DNA from: Rutstroemia sp. NJR-2017a BVV2
Taxonomy: Eukaryota > Ascomycota > Leotiomycetes > Helotiales > Rutstroemiaceae
Assembly: GCA_002946415.1 (NCBI GenBank)
Contig: NJPS01000067.1
Span: 1,104,166-1,168,165 of the forward strand
Length of the DNA stretch: 64,000 bases
Direction: 5' to 3'
The notes beneath the pieces were generated by a model. The model ran no database searches. It was given only the letters and a program-made list of their open reading frames with translations, and was not told the origin of the DNA. The translations under genes were made by a program, and so were the position numbers. Position 1 is the stretch's first letter; each line of letters starts with the position of its first letter. Positions 10,800 to 23,117 of this stretch are shown here, piece after piece.

Positions 10800-13700
10800 A
10801 TGGATCGGCACATACCACATTATCCTATCCGCCATCAACCAGCAAATCACATGGCGCTGCAAAGTTTCCAACACTCTCATGCGACGGGTTCAGCTTGGGA
10901 TGCTAGAGCGCCACGACCTGTTTTGAAGGATATTGGCGAACGATGGGAAGTTGTGAATGTGCCAAACGCACCAGCACACGTCTCCACTCATCGAGGACGT
11001 TTTCCCAAACGACAACCGACAAGTCATCCAGCCACCATCATTCGCCATGACTTTAAGGTAGACATGAAAAGAAAGGCGACGAAGTTGAGACAGGAGTTTC
11101 CAGACATTATTCGATTCATAAAGAAACCTACGACGTGGGATGATCTATATTATTTATGGGATGCCGCTGATATACAAATAGAGAGTCCAGACTTTCTCTA
11201 CTACGTATTGCACTGTATCGGTGCCGAGAACGAGCAACTTGACAAGGAATCAGACGCTCAAAGAATGCAAGAAATTGATTCCTTCGCTGGAGAGTGGATT
11301 GCTGGCAATAGTAGTAGCCTTTTGAACGTTGTACCGGGAAGCCTTTACAACATTTTTTGTACCGACGAAGATATCAGTTTGCTGACACCAACTGAAAGAT
11401 CGGCACTCCAGACATCCCTGCGCAAGTACCACGCACTGTTGGTTCGAAATACCTCACATCCTCCCAGTCTTCCGTGCAAGCAGATTAAGCCACCACATAG
11501 CGTGCCTCAGAGCTCCTACGGCCCAGGTAGTTCTGCCAACGCTACTCCCAGGAGACCTTCTTCAGATCACGGGCAAAATTCCGAATTAGCTTCTAATCGA
11601 AGTGCAATGCCAGTTGCGGTACAAAGTCAATCCATGTCTAATCTAAAGCTTGAATATTCAGACGTCCCAAGTGTCGTAAAATCTGAACCGCAAGCACTCG
11701 ACAACCTTGCGGAAAGCCAACGCACTACAGCATCTACTCAAACTTCGTCCGCAGATATACCAGAAGAACCCTCACAAAAGAGTGATATCAATGCGTCTGT
11801 GAGTCAGGCTGCCAATCGGGTACAACATGTTGAGAATTTGCGTCATCGAAATTCATGGGCACGGCACCACGGACACAATCAGCCAACCAAATCTGGATTT
11901 CAGCACCAGAATGGTGACCGAAGAGCTTTTTCAAGTAACATTTTCAGAGAAAGCCCCTCTCGTAACACGCCGCAAGAACCTATTTACCTGCACAACACGC
12001 ATCGAGGCGTTGCTGCTAGAGTTAGTAACGATCCCAGCAACATGGCACGCATCTCTAGTTTCAATGACGCCAGAAATACTCATAATAACACAAACACTCA
12101 AGCCATGGTTCTGCATGAAGATCTTGGCTTTGGACCTATGGATGGGGATCCCAAACTCCGAAAATACAACGAATTTTGTGTCTACCAATATGGAAATAGT
12201 CAGCCTGCGGTAAAGACTCCTCAAGGGCGGACCCTATTTGTATCCGGGCCCTCTTGGGAGTCATTTGTTACGCATCAGGTCAAGGGGCTTTTCTCGGAAT
12301 GTGGGCCGGTCGAATCAATTCGGTACTTACTTAAAGGCCAAAATAGTCATAGTCCTATGTTCATAACGTAAGTAAGGTCAATGCAGCTTATTTCGAACCA
12401 TAACCACTGACGAAATTATAGGTTTGAAAACGACGTTTTGGAAGTTGCTATCAATCGATTCGATGGCTATACAATGTCTGATGGTTATAGGATTCTTGCA
12501 AAGTATCCTAGGAACGATAATAGGGATCGCTCGAGTAGTCAATCTAGTCTAACTAGCTACAATGGAGACGGCCAGTCTGATGTAACTCGGACTCCTAAGC
12601 AGGGATATGTTGGTCGGTCCCAGTCACGAAGACCTTCGGTGTCTAATCAAAGTTCGAGATCCCCAAGTGGCGCAGGAGGACTTAGATACCCGAACGGAAG
12701 TCAACTGCCTACCACAAATGGTTACAGGCACCCTCATCCTGAGTTTCAACCATCAGGTCACATGAACTCGCTTCATTACCAACCAGGCCAATACTCTCCA
12801 CAGGCCGTACAAGGGGGCCCATTTAGATCAATGATGACAGAAGTGGTCCAACACGAAATAGGAATGCGCCACTTTCAGCGACAGGTCCCAATGGCATCGA
12901 CGAACAGTAGGCCTAATACTGAAAACAAACCACGTCAAGATGGATTTCGTAGTCCGGGAAGTCTTCCTCAACAATGCGACTGTTCTCCAAGACCAGGGTT
13001 CACTGCTCAACGGGTTTTCAACAATTTCAAAGAAAACTCTCCAATGAAGCACACGTAAGAAAGAGTCCAGATACCCTAATTTTGGATGTTCACTAACACT
13101 AATAATGTGGTTATCAGTGGCCCTACACCTACTTCACCGGCAAAGGACACAAAAACCGTTCCAGGAAGCAAGCATGCCCAACAGAGATCTAGAAAAAACA
13201 CGTATGTCAACTGTTTTCCGGAAAGGCCCAGAGATTCTGGGTGCGGTCGCTAACGAGCCTTTAGAGCTGTACTTTCTACTCCACTAGATAGTTTGGCTGA
13301 ATCAAGTCCTCAAGCGAAAGTTTGCGTTACTCCAAATAAGAAGCCTTCAGCCGGTCTTCCAGCAACAGCATGCCTGGGTCCCGTTGCTAGTAAACTAGAT
13401 GAAAATGCTTCATACAGCAATATCGCAGATCCAAAGGTTGAAGCAGGACTAGAGAAACCGAACTCGACAGGTACATCATCGCTGGTGGTGCACACTGATC
13501 ACCGACATAACACACGAACCGGCGATAATGATACCAAGGGTCCAGAATCCTTCGCGCCTTCTAGTCAGCCAAAGAATAAGAACACGAAGAAGCAAAAGCA
13601 CAACAAGAAGTCGGCGAACAAAATCGAAACCAACAGAGAAGCTAGTTTGAGTACGACACCCATCTCTCTGTCTCCAACAGATACCGAATGCACCAATTTG

Positions 13701-14456
13701 ACGATTGCGAGTAAGGACATGTCGATAGACCGGGAGCCGAATCAGAAATCAAGTCTTGTTTCCGGACCGCAAGCTGAACCTTCATCCAGTACTGAAAATT
13801 CCTTTTCGGAAGTCAATAGTGACACCGTTACCTGTCCTGCAGTCCCTAGGAACGAAGTAAGCTCTGGTAATGCAGCTGAGGAGAAAAAGCCTAAACCCAG
13901 AGCAGCATCTGATAAGAAATTAACTCCTCCTTCTACTGAAGCAATGGCTAAAACTGGGCATAAAAGAGCAAAGACAGGTGGTTCCTCTGGCAATGGCCGA
14001 TCTGAGTCAATTAAAGATGATAAGAAGCAAAAGAGCCAGAGTATTCCGAATGTTACCAGCATCGAATCTCCTGCAGTCGACTCTGCTCGCAAGGCGGATG
14101 CTAAGCTTGCCGTGACTAAGAACAAGTGCGAAATTACCGTTCCATCACTAAAGGAATTGGATCAGAAGTCGAAAAAAGCCAAGCCTGGAAGCGGGGCTCT
14201 CCCACCAGGGAATGAGCAGGAGACCATATCACCAGTTCCAGGTAATTTTGCAGGTTCAACTGACTGGCCTGTTCTTGCTCCTACAAAGTCTTCCCAGTCA
14301 ATCATCGCAGATGGAAAACCACCCCAGGTACCTTCTATCCCTGCTCTGAATTTTCGGAAGGCTGCAGAGGCAACTGCACCAGCGTTACCATTGCCAAGCC
14401 GCGACGTTCCTCGTAAGAAAAATGATCCTTGCACCTTGCGACTGGGCTCAGCATAG
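10800..14456 (+). CDS. large RRM-domain RNA-binding protein, otherwise uncharacterised
   Basis: Four exons (10800-12367, 12422-13054, 13118-13201, 13265-14456) give 1158 aa with consistent phases. Residues about 55-225 are a compact, predicted mostly helical block (IIRHDFKVDMKRKATKLRQE, then WDDLYYLWDAADIQIES) that I cannot assign to a family. Residues about 475-550 form an RRM: RTLFVSGPSWESF (RNP2-like strand) and, across intron 1, FENDVLEVAINRFDGYTMSDG with ILAKYPR as the last strand. The rest is Ser/Pro/Gln/Lys-rich and disordered; the last 390 residues are very Ser/Lys-rich. A role in mRNA binding or RNP granules is inferred only from the RRM. The first ATG in frame is at 10800 (MDRHIPHYPIR). 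Confidence 0.75.
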
Positions 14457-15324
14457 GGATGATGAATTGGAGATAAACCTCGGTCGTTTGTGAAGGCTGC
14501 AAAAGAAAGCTATCATCTAAGAGTCTTGGTGGTTATTTGGCGTGGTGCACACCTCATACTAGATTTTATATAGTCCACCAGCACTTTTATATAAGTCTCG
14601 AATGAAATGTGCTATCAATTTGAGTTAGGCTTAAGTAACTGCTTATGGAAGAGATAAATGTTCGACACTGTCGGCGGAGCTTGTTCATGCGCCCCAAAGC
14701 AGAAATATTCTTATGAATCTTCACCAAGCTAGCGAACGTTCTCGAATTTATGCAGGTGATAAATCTCAGGGATTGGCAATCGTACTTATTTCTGCTTGCT
14801 CCTTTGATAATGCAATTACCCGTTGCACGGATCTTTACATATAGTTTTACATCAGCATCCCGGCGATAAACTTACAGCAGTCATTGCCTAACGTAACTTT
14901 CTAATATTCGGATTTACTTACTTCCTTCCTGTATTAATTTATATTCACTTGCTCCAATACAATCACATGATGCACCACGCACTAGTTCAAGGCATACGTG
15001 AGCTGCTCTCCATCTTGCTTCGTTCATACCTTCCCAGACTGAGAGATTTCTAACCTGGACAACACAAAAGTATCATTGCACACTCTCGAGCATCGAGTTC
15101 GCACTCACGTGGTTTTCTTCGCCAGAAAAGACTCATTGTTTGCAATTTTCGTCGCCATTTATGAAGAGCGATCCGTCGAAGGTAACTACGACGTGGACTC
15201 ACTTTCGGCGTGCGCATATCTTTCAGTCTCAGTCGCTCCATTTTATGAGATCGCATGTTCGCTCTATTTAACTACCAACTATCGCATATGAAACTCCATC
15301 AGCAATATTCTACACACCTACAAG
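14457..15324. other. intergenic, no supported gene
   Basis: 868 bp holding the 3' UTR of the RRM gene and the promoter of the RBR gene. Only short ORFs without protein character are present. Confidence 0.5.
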
Positions 15325-16748
15325 ATGGCGCCTCCTGTTAATTACGGAGGGCTCCCTCATCGAATATTCCTGATGAGATGCTGTGATTACCGGGTCCCAT
15401 TCATAAGAGAAATTCTCAAACACTATGGCCAGAGTGGCATCTGGATATTATCCAAATATGGTCTACTGCAGCGTCTTGTCATTCTCGAACAGACGCTCCC
15501 GAAAGAAGAACGGCGTAGGTTACAAAGATGGCTGAGCACAAAGACACGTAGTGATACTCTACCTCTGAGCGAATTCATGTCAGCCATTCATCGCCAAGAA
15601 TCCGAAAATAGCACTTTGCAAGATGCTCAACCTAGTCCTTCTGCACCACAAGTGAAAGCTGAGCTCCGAGAGTGTTCTGTGTGTGCAGAGGATCTGGAAG
15701 ATACCCAGTTTCCTTCTGAAACATGCACTAACACCTGCGAGCACGCTATTACTATCTGCATTGATTGCCACACCAGGAGCTTGAACCAACAAATAGCCGA
15801 TCAGTCATGGGACAGAATAGCGTGTCCAGAGTGTTCATCCCTACTTTCTTTCACGGATGTGCAGAAGTTCGCTAGTACCGATGACTTTGAATTGTAAGTC
15901 ACTTGACCGGATACCACCATCTTCACCTCGTCGTATTACGCTAATCCTTCACTTAACAGATATGACAAGAAAGCTTTGATGTCACTCATCAGGCAAGATC
16001 CTAACTTTACGCATTGCCTTGGTGGTAAATGCGAGAGTGGTCAACTTCATGATGGAGGAAATGATCAGCCCATAATGACCTGTAACTCTTGCGGTGCAAA
16101 GACCTGCTTCAAGCACAAGCTGCCATGGCACACTGGTCTAACTTGCACTGAATTTGACGAGCAGCAGAGGCAGAGACTAGAGCAGGAGGTAGCATCAGTC
16201 CAGTTCATGCAGGCAAACAACTTAAAGCAGTGTCCAAATCCGAAATCTGGATTGAGATTGGATAAGATTGATGGCTGCGACCATATAACTTGTAGGTTAC
16301 TTGTTCTCATCGGTTTTCTCTCCATGTTCTACTGTTTGTCCTTGCCGGCTTGCTCCAGCTATTCAGGAGTTCGAGAACTATCTCCCAGATCTCTTTCATC
16401 AGGCACCCATGGCAGTGCTAACAAACAGTAGGTCAGCACTGCAAATTTGAGTTCTGCTGGCTCTATTTCGCTTCTTATAAAGATATTCGTAAGCTGGGCA
16501 ACGAAGCGCACAAGCCGACTTGCAATTATTACCGAGCGAATCCGCAGAGGGTGGTATTACCCGCAGAGCAGCGAGCAGTGAATCCGCAGAGGGTGCAATT
16601 GATCGCAGATCACCGAGCAGCGAATCTGCAGAGAGTGCAATTGATCCCACGTCCGCGAGTAGTGGATCGGCGGAGGGTGCGATTGACCGCACATCGGCGA
16701 ACAGCTCTTGAAAGCTTGCAGCGGCTCATCTCCGACATCCCACTGTGA
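15325..16748 (+). CDS. RBR (RING-IBR-RING) E3 ubiquitin ligase-like protein with degenerate RING2
   Basis: Three exons (15325-15893, 15960-16291, 16432-16748) give 405 aa. RING1 starts at Cys117 (CSVCAEDLEDTQF through ACPECSSLL). The IBR follows (HCLGGKCESG, MTCNSCGAKTCFKHKLPWH). A RING2-like segment runs from CPNPKSGLRLDKIDGCDHIT (about 281-300) across intron 2 into CQHCKFEFCWLY. In RBR ligases the Cys of the GC(D/N)H motif, here about 296, accepts ubiquitin and is present. Two expected zinc ligands are replaced: Ser in CPNPKS where CPNPKC is usual, and Tyr in FCWLY where FCWLC is usual. The last about 65 residues are encoded by a 42-bp minisatellite and are Arg/Val/Gln-rich. Activity may be altered or lost. 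Confidence 0.75.
16534..16705 (+). repeat. 42-bp minisatellite (about four units) inside the RBR gene
   Basis: Four tandem units share the core GAATCCGCAGAGGGTG followed by an AATTGATC-like half. The first unit is three bases shorter near its start. The unit length is a multiple of three, so copy-number change would not shift frame. The array encodes the C-terminal tail of the RBR protein. All three plus-strand frames are mostly open through it. Confidence 0.85.
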
Positions 16749-17595
16749 GCGCTCCTGATTCTTCTCTTTTCACCCGGCGTCTGAATAGGCCAGGCCAGGA
16801 TAGTCCATGTAGGGAGGGTTTAGTCACGTCGTGGAGGATGTTCAATGTTTGCTCCGGCGGGACAATCATAGTTTATATGCTGGGATGGTGGAATCATTTA
16901 CTCGCAATCTAGGTGAAGAGGCAACTTCAATTTTTGTTGAAAGTTGAAGTCTTTATTCGTCCACAAAAGGTTTAGGAGGGGAGGCCAAGGTATTTCGATT
17001 CGAAGCAAGCAGGCGGTTAGCAGCAAGTCACTATTTGAGGATCTTTCACATATATTTCAGAATTCGAAGTCCTTTTTTACCAATTTGATGTTCATGCTCC
17101 TTGATACAAGTAAATTCAGCAGGTGGTGTTTGATTTACATCCTCAATCGAGGACCACCTTATGATTTCGAGAAAGTTTACCTCCTGATCGAGTGCGGAAG
17201 ATATCTCCACGGTTTCAAAGCAGTGAAGAACTCACTGTTAACATTACTTGACCGTAGGATATCCTCAAATCTAAATAAACGGAAGCAGAGTCTGAAAGTT
17301 TCAGCAGTGAATGAAAAGAACATCACGCATACCCAAGTGGGGACCGAAGTCGGAAGTCCTGAGATATTCACTCTGTCGTCAGCCCCACTCCGAGTTCTTT
17401 TCCTCCATGTCGATTGCCGAGACTTCGATCTACCTGAACTCTTCTATCTAGTCTTCCTACTTTTTCTTTCCACTTTTTTCACCTCTATTCTGCGCCATCA
17501 ACGAACCTTCTACCTTTGCCGGTACACTCTCTACCCTGCCTTGCTGGTCTTGATCCCGATACTTTTCATAGAACACATTCCAGGGTATCTACGCC
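16749..17595. other. intergenic, no supported gene
   Basis: A long open frame crosses here but has no motif and no codon pattern resembling its neighbours. I treat it as chance. The final 200 bp, rich in CT runs, are the likely promoter of the MYND gene. Confidence 0.45.
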
Positions 17596-18673
17596 ATGGA
17601 GCAAGCTTCTTCGCCAGCTGCGGTATGTGCCCATTGCCATGCCAACATTGCGAAGCCTCTGAAGTGCAGTGGCTGTTGCTCTCGACTTGGTAGTGAGAAG
17701 CATGCCAGTACCTTCTATTGTAAGAAGGAGTGCCAGATCGCTCATTGGAAGATTCACAAGACGGACTGCAAAGCTCACCAAACTCGCCAACTCCTCTACC
17801 GCGCTGGCTCTGTGCTGCAAGATATGTTCTATAAGTATCGTGAAATGATATTTGATCGATACATTGTTCGGAAGGAAACAAAGGGAAATACAACCTTTCT
17901 TTATGAGGGATGGTATCCTACTATGACTACCGAAATGGACATGCTCATACCTTTTCCGCATCAATTGGTCAATACTGATGAAGAGAAGAAGTCTCTGCTG
18001 GCTCACCTAAGTTGCACCGATGCTGTTGCCTGGATGCATGACATTGTTAAGCATTTTCTAAAAGGTTGGATCAATCTTCCACCAAACTTGTTACCAAACT
18101 AGAACTAATCTGCTCTTAGATATCGCGGCAGAAATCACGGAGATCGAAACTAAGACCCAGAACAACAAGTTCTAATTCAAGACTGTCACCATCAACGGCC
18201 AAATCGATGAAGAAGATTACCCTCACTCTATATTCATGATCAGTCTCAAACACGGTGGCGGTATGTACGCGCTCGACTTTACAGGCGCTCAATTTGGCTA
18301 CTACCAACCGGTTGTTCCCTTTGCAGATTTCAGCGAAAACCGTGCCAGGTCAGTGTATGGTTTTGAGAGCCTTGGTACCATGAAGCAGAAGCTGCTGAGA
18401 GCAAAATCGGAGATATCATTCGAGGGTAGCGTATATAGGATCAATGCGATTACTCATTCAACGATGGAGTTTGGAGCCAAGAAATGGGAAGAGTACAGAG
18501 GGATCGATACTATGTCATTCTTGAAATTATCGGAGGAAAAGTTTCGTGTTGCGGCGAAGGAAGTGCTGACTGCATTTGAATTGAGTCTGACTGTTCAAAT
18601 GGGATTGATGAGGGAAAAGGCTGCGAAAGCCATTGCAGCGAACGGTCCTAAGACTCGCATCAATCGTGGATAG
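17596..18673 (+). pseudogene. MYND zinc-finger protein gene interrupted by an in-frame TAA
   Basis: Exon 1 (17596-18064) encodes an N-terminal MYND-type finger, CAHCHANIAKPLKCSGCC ... FYCKKECQIAHWKIHKTDC, with a slightly enlarged loop. A 55-nt intron (18065-18119, GTTGGA...TTAG) joins exon 2, which reads DIAAEITEIETKTQNNKF and then TAA at 18173-18175. The same frame then continues as clear protein: FKTVTINGQIDEEDYPHSIF, and GMYALDFTGAQFGYYQPVVP through to a stop at 18671-18673. The downstream 165 codons are therefore lost unless there is readthrough or an unrecognised splice. MYND fingers bind proline-rich peptides; the remaining region is a fungal conserved part of unknown function. A one-base change from CAA (Gln) would explain the stop. 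A sequencing error is the alternative. Confidence 0.75.
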
Positions 18674-19987
18674 GTCAACTGGATAACTTCATTGGATTGC
18701 CAAAGGTTATTGCAGCCAGCAAAGTAAGGGGTGGCCTTCTGATGAACAATGATGAGAGCTCGGTCTTTGGTGGCGAGCTTCATGGATGCTATTATGGACT
18801 ACGGATGTCTTTCAGGGCTTGGTTGGAACCGATAAGTGTGGCTGTCGAACTCAGATCTGCAATATCAGCTCGGATTGTGGATTCTTAGCATCTTCTATTA
18901 GAGAGTCATATTGAAGAATGAATATCACTGCTTCACTCCAAACTATAGTTCCCTCCGTCTTTAATACTGTGCCAAAGTGAAATGCCTTGCGCGGGGTGCC
19001 CTGTAAGATACCAAGGTAGTAGCTTCTCCTCCTACGCCTCGAAAAATACCAAAACACACTTAAATATAATTCTTCAATCTGCAACTCAACTCATACCCAG
19101 CTAGTCAAAAAAGACATATATCTAAGCTTCTAATATCTTGATGTGTCTCGCGGTTGATGCAACCCCCCTTGTGACGGTTGCACTGGTGGAGTTGAGTAAC
19201 CGTACGGTAGCGATGGCGGGGCAAAAGGGGGCAACCCCACACTTTCTTGCCGGCATATGAAAAACAGCTAGAGAACCCCAAATGTTACACGGAACACGGA
19301 TTGATGTTGTTAGATTTACCAAAGAATCGTAGCTATCTACTCACTACTATACGCTTCTTCATAGGACAAAGTGCAAAGGAGTTAGCTTCTGGTGTGGTCT
19401 GGAGTTGACTGCGGGGTTGGGTGTCACCGGCCGCTCTTCGGGCAAGTCAGCCCCTAAGCATTTAGCGAGAGCCCACTGTCTCAGCAGAAAGCAGAGAACA
19501 AACATTGAAGAAATGTACCCGAAGTCATACCACTCTGTATTTGAGAGATTTATAGTCATTAATTACATTCTATCTACATCTATTCTTCTCTGTCTTAAAG
19601 AAATACATGTGGCTCTCCCAGCGATGATCTATAGTATAATCTACAAAACCAAGTCGATAAGTACGAAAACCACATCCCTTCCCTAGTAATACTCATGAAG
19701 AAACAAAAATACATTAACTAGTTGGAACACTGACAGAATGATGCTGAAAGATCTAAAAGTTACTCAAGCTTCTAACACCAGCGCCATGAGGGTATGACAT
19801 GAAAACTAAACCACCGAGTCGACTGAGCGTGCTGGAAGGAATGGTACATGACGTGTCTATTATGACATTAGAGCCTTTTCGATAGATCTGGGAAGACGAA
19901 AGTTCCATACCGTCTGATTAATTAGAGCCAAAGAGATGTCTATCTCCTATCGATATATCCTTCCGTAAGCAGCGCTTCTACTTCTAT
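18674..19987. other. intergenic, no supported gene
   Basis: 1.3 kb between the MYND gene and the 3' end of the kinase gene. Only short ORFs are present and none has a motif. Confidence 0.5.
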
Positions 19988-22253
19988 CTATCGTGGCCAT
20001 GTTCCGTTTCTCCTAGCTTGGTTGAACGAATTGTTGATTAACGAATTGTCTGGTATACGAGGACTACTCAAGAATACACCATCCACAGTGATTCCTGAGG
20101 TTTGGAGATCGCTTGTCTGTTGGTCTTCGATGGCTTGATGGAAAGCCGCTAGACTGGAGTGTGAGGCCACAAGTCCAGGACGATCGGTAGCTGGATAGGG
20201 GTTCGATTTCAACATGTAGTCTGGGTTGCCTCTGGCTTTCTTGCAGTATTCTTGCATCTTAACATTTAAGTTCTTGGCCGAGATACGTGAGCTCGAGTCG
20301 ACGACAAGAAGATTTGTCATAACCGTCTCAAGCAGGTCGTGAATAAGTTGGCTACATCTTTCATGCTCGTAAAGTTGATCTACCCACTCAACCACTTTGA
20401 TTCGAATGATCGCGTCGGGCCTGTCATTAGGATATATAATAGTGAAGAAGTTGTCATCGTTGATCCCATTAATGTTTTCAGTGCCCCTGAACTCTGAAAA
20501 CGCATCCTCTTCCGAGTATCCTTTTAAGAGCCATGTGACAAACTCTAGAAGCACGCATCCCAAGCTCCAGATATCATAAGATCGTGATACCGGGCGCTGT
20601 AATTGGCATTCTGGGGGCGCGTAGGTCGGTGAGGCTATGATACCGCTTGGGCTCAATCCTGACCTCGAATCTTTGCCGTGGAAACGGCCCAATCCAAAGT
20701 CTGCGAGCTTCACGATACCCTTTGCGTGCTGGCTGATAGCTTCGGGTCCGAACCAGAGCATATTCTCTGGCTTTATGTCTCCGTGTCGGCCAAATCTCTC
20801 TTGACCTTCCTTCGCGCTCAACTTGGTCGTGTCTGTCAAATGCGCCCCACCCTCGACATCGTGTGGAAGTGATGGCATGAAGTTATGTACAAGCATCAGA
20901 GCGTCTGTGATGCCTGCCATCTGGTCCAATGACCACAACACGGTTGATTCATCAAATTCGGGGTTCGCATTATCCACCCAGTATTTCCTGAGATTGCATT
21001 GAGCCCAAGGAAATATGAGATGATATTGATTCCCCTGTTTGAATGTTGCCAGTAACCGTATGAGATGATCGTGAGGGCCCTCAGATGTTCGCGATCCAAG
21101 CAATTTTAGCACGTCTAATTCCTTCCGGAATTCTTTTTCATCGGGACTATGTAATTCTTTCACCGCTACCAACGCTCGGGAGTCCTGTATTGACCTAAAT
21201 TAGTCGCGCTGTGTCTGATATGCAACAGAGATTCTGACTGACATTTAATTCGAACTCGTGATGAGATGGATGAATTCGAGCAGGATACACCTTTCCAAAA
21301 GCCCCGCGTTTTGGAACATATTCCCCCTTTTCTAGACGTAGGAAAGGCAACAGGTCGTTTTCGTCAAGTTCGTAATGTTGACCCAGGTGGAAAATCTTTG
21401 CCAACGTCGACCACTGCTTTTCTGCAAACTCCTGCTTAGATTCCTCTAACCAACTGTTAAAGCAAGTAACAAATCTGCCATTATTTGTTGCAAACGAAGC
21501 CGTCCGTTTCTTTCCCGGCATGCAATACGTCAATGGAAGATCTGCATCGAAAATTTGCTCGTCTAAAGCCTGACAGATACTTCCACTCTGCTTGATAAGT
21601 ACCAACGTCGCATAAAGACTCTTCGCTCTCTCCACCACAATTGTCGCATAATTATTGACCTGATTGCTGTTGAGCTCTGGGAAGTTCAGAGATATGTCGC
21701 TGGCAACATTCTGGGAGGTAATAATCGCATTCAGTTGACATCTAGGTATAATCCACAAGTAACCGGAATTGTAGATTGAAGCTCTAGCTTTGACCAGCTG
21801 CTCACGTAAGGGGTTGGCCGTCTCCAGCTCAGAGGAATTAGATTGGATGAGAGGCACGGTAGAAGTAGCATGATTTGCTGAAGACAAATCCGAGTTTCCG
21901 CTGGGTGTTCTACTTGGAGAACGTGTGGGTAGAATAGAGCCCTCCGATATTGGCCTATTTGTCCGTTCGCTGGGTATATTCATGTCTCGGTCGGGTCCAA
22001 TTATCGTGGGAATGGATAGGCCATCATGTGCCGTTACATCTCCTTGATGTGGGAGACTAGTACGGGAAGTTGTGATCTGTTGTGCATTGATTAATTGAGA
22101 ACTATCATCTTCGCTGGCGATCTTTTGTGTTGGCTGATCCAATGAAGATGGCAAATGAGATTCATGTAGTGCTGGTGATGATGTTTCCCCGCTTCGGCGT
22201 ATCTTGGCCCGTTTCCACCACCGCTTGAAGGAGATACACCCAAACAGTTTCAT
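19988..22253 (-). CDS. serine/threonine protein kinase with long N-terminal region
   Basis: Two exons (22253-21243, 21184-19988) give 735 aa. The N-terminal about 300 residues are a Ser/Thr-rich linker followed by a helical segment of unknown role. The kinase domain begins at about 310: Gly loop GAFGKVY, VAVKEL (Lys about 346, just after the intron), catalytic loop RHGDIKPENML (Asp about 473), LADFGLGRF (Asp about 499), the SPTYAPPE segment and SYDIWSLGCVLLEFVTW. All key residues are present, so it should be active. The HRD arginine is Gly (HGD), a variant common among fungal-specific kinases. The 58-nt intron lies between the Gly loop and the catalytic Lys. The first in-frame ATG is at 22253. 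Substrate and pathway cannot be told from sequence. Confidence 0.88.
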
Positions 22254-23117
22254 TTGGATATGATCACAGGAAAGGCTGAGATCCAAGATTTGTGATAACT
22301 CTGAGATGAGAATAAGTGGCTCTATTAATGCAAGTGCAGCTTTAGGGTACCAGTGCGCCAGTAGAGATTGGCAAAAGTGCGAACTACAACACTGCCTTCA
22401 CAATTAAAGGTGCTTTTACACTGCCATACACAGCCGAAAATGGTTGAGCCACCTTAGATCAAGGCATTCACCGACTGCTTTGGAAGTTTGGCGTGAAACA
22501 TGAGGATTGGGGCCTCCTAGGTGGTGAACTTTTAGCCGCATAATATTGGCTGCAATGCACCAGGGGCAATCGGTGACCGGATTGAGAGTATGTCGGATGT
22601 AATACGACATCTCCTTGGCAAGTAAATACGAGCAGGTTCTGTAATAAGGCGGAAGAGTAACAGTCGTTAGGCTCCGCCAAATGATGGGTGTGATCGGGGC
22701 CTACTTGCGTCATGATTGTATATGGCGGAAGTGCGACTTTTCGTCCACAGACTCGCGAAAATAAGTGTTTGGAAGCTATTATAATAGGCTTTCAAATAAG
22801 AAGAGTTCTATATAGACAGGAGACTGCTATCCAACGTTGAGATCTGAAGCACAAGCCGCTTTGCTGTCTCGCGGCCTCATTGTAAAGAGGAACATGGAAT
22901 CATAAAAAAGCACTGGAAATGAACTGGTAGCATACAGCAGGGTCTCTAACGTCCTTGAGCGCGTTCTAGAGAGGGTGTGAAGACCTCAACCCAACTGGAC
23001 GTCTAGCTAGAATGAAAGACTTGAGATCCTTTACTTAACGTCAATCACAGGCATGATCATGATATTTTCCGTAGTTCGATTAAATTGTGTTCTATGGTAT
23101 CTAAGATATGGTAAAAT
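22254..23117. other. intergenic, no supported gene
   Basis: 864 bp of promoter and 3' UTR sequence between the kinase and the CorA-like gene. I see no coding signal beyond short ORFs. Confidence 0.5.

Noticed and set aside
16944..17693. 249-codon frame overlapping the MYND gene start
   Set aside because: It overlaps the MYND finger in another frame, and the finger has clear Cys/His spacing. The overlapping frame has none.
20660..20800. HGD instead of HRD considered as evidence of a pseudokinase
   Set aside because: The catalytic Asp, Lys, Asn and DFG Asp are all present, and HGD is frequent in fungal kinases.
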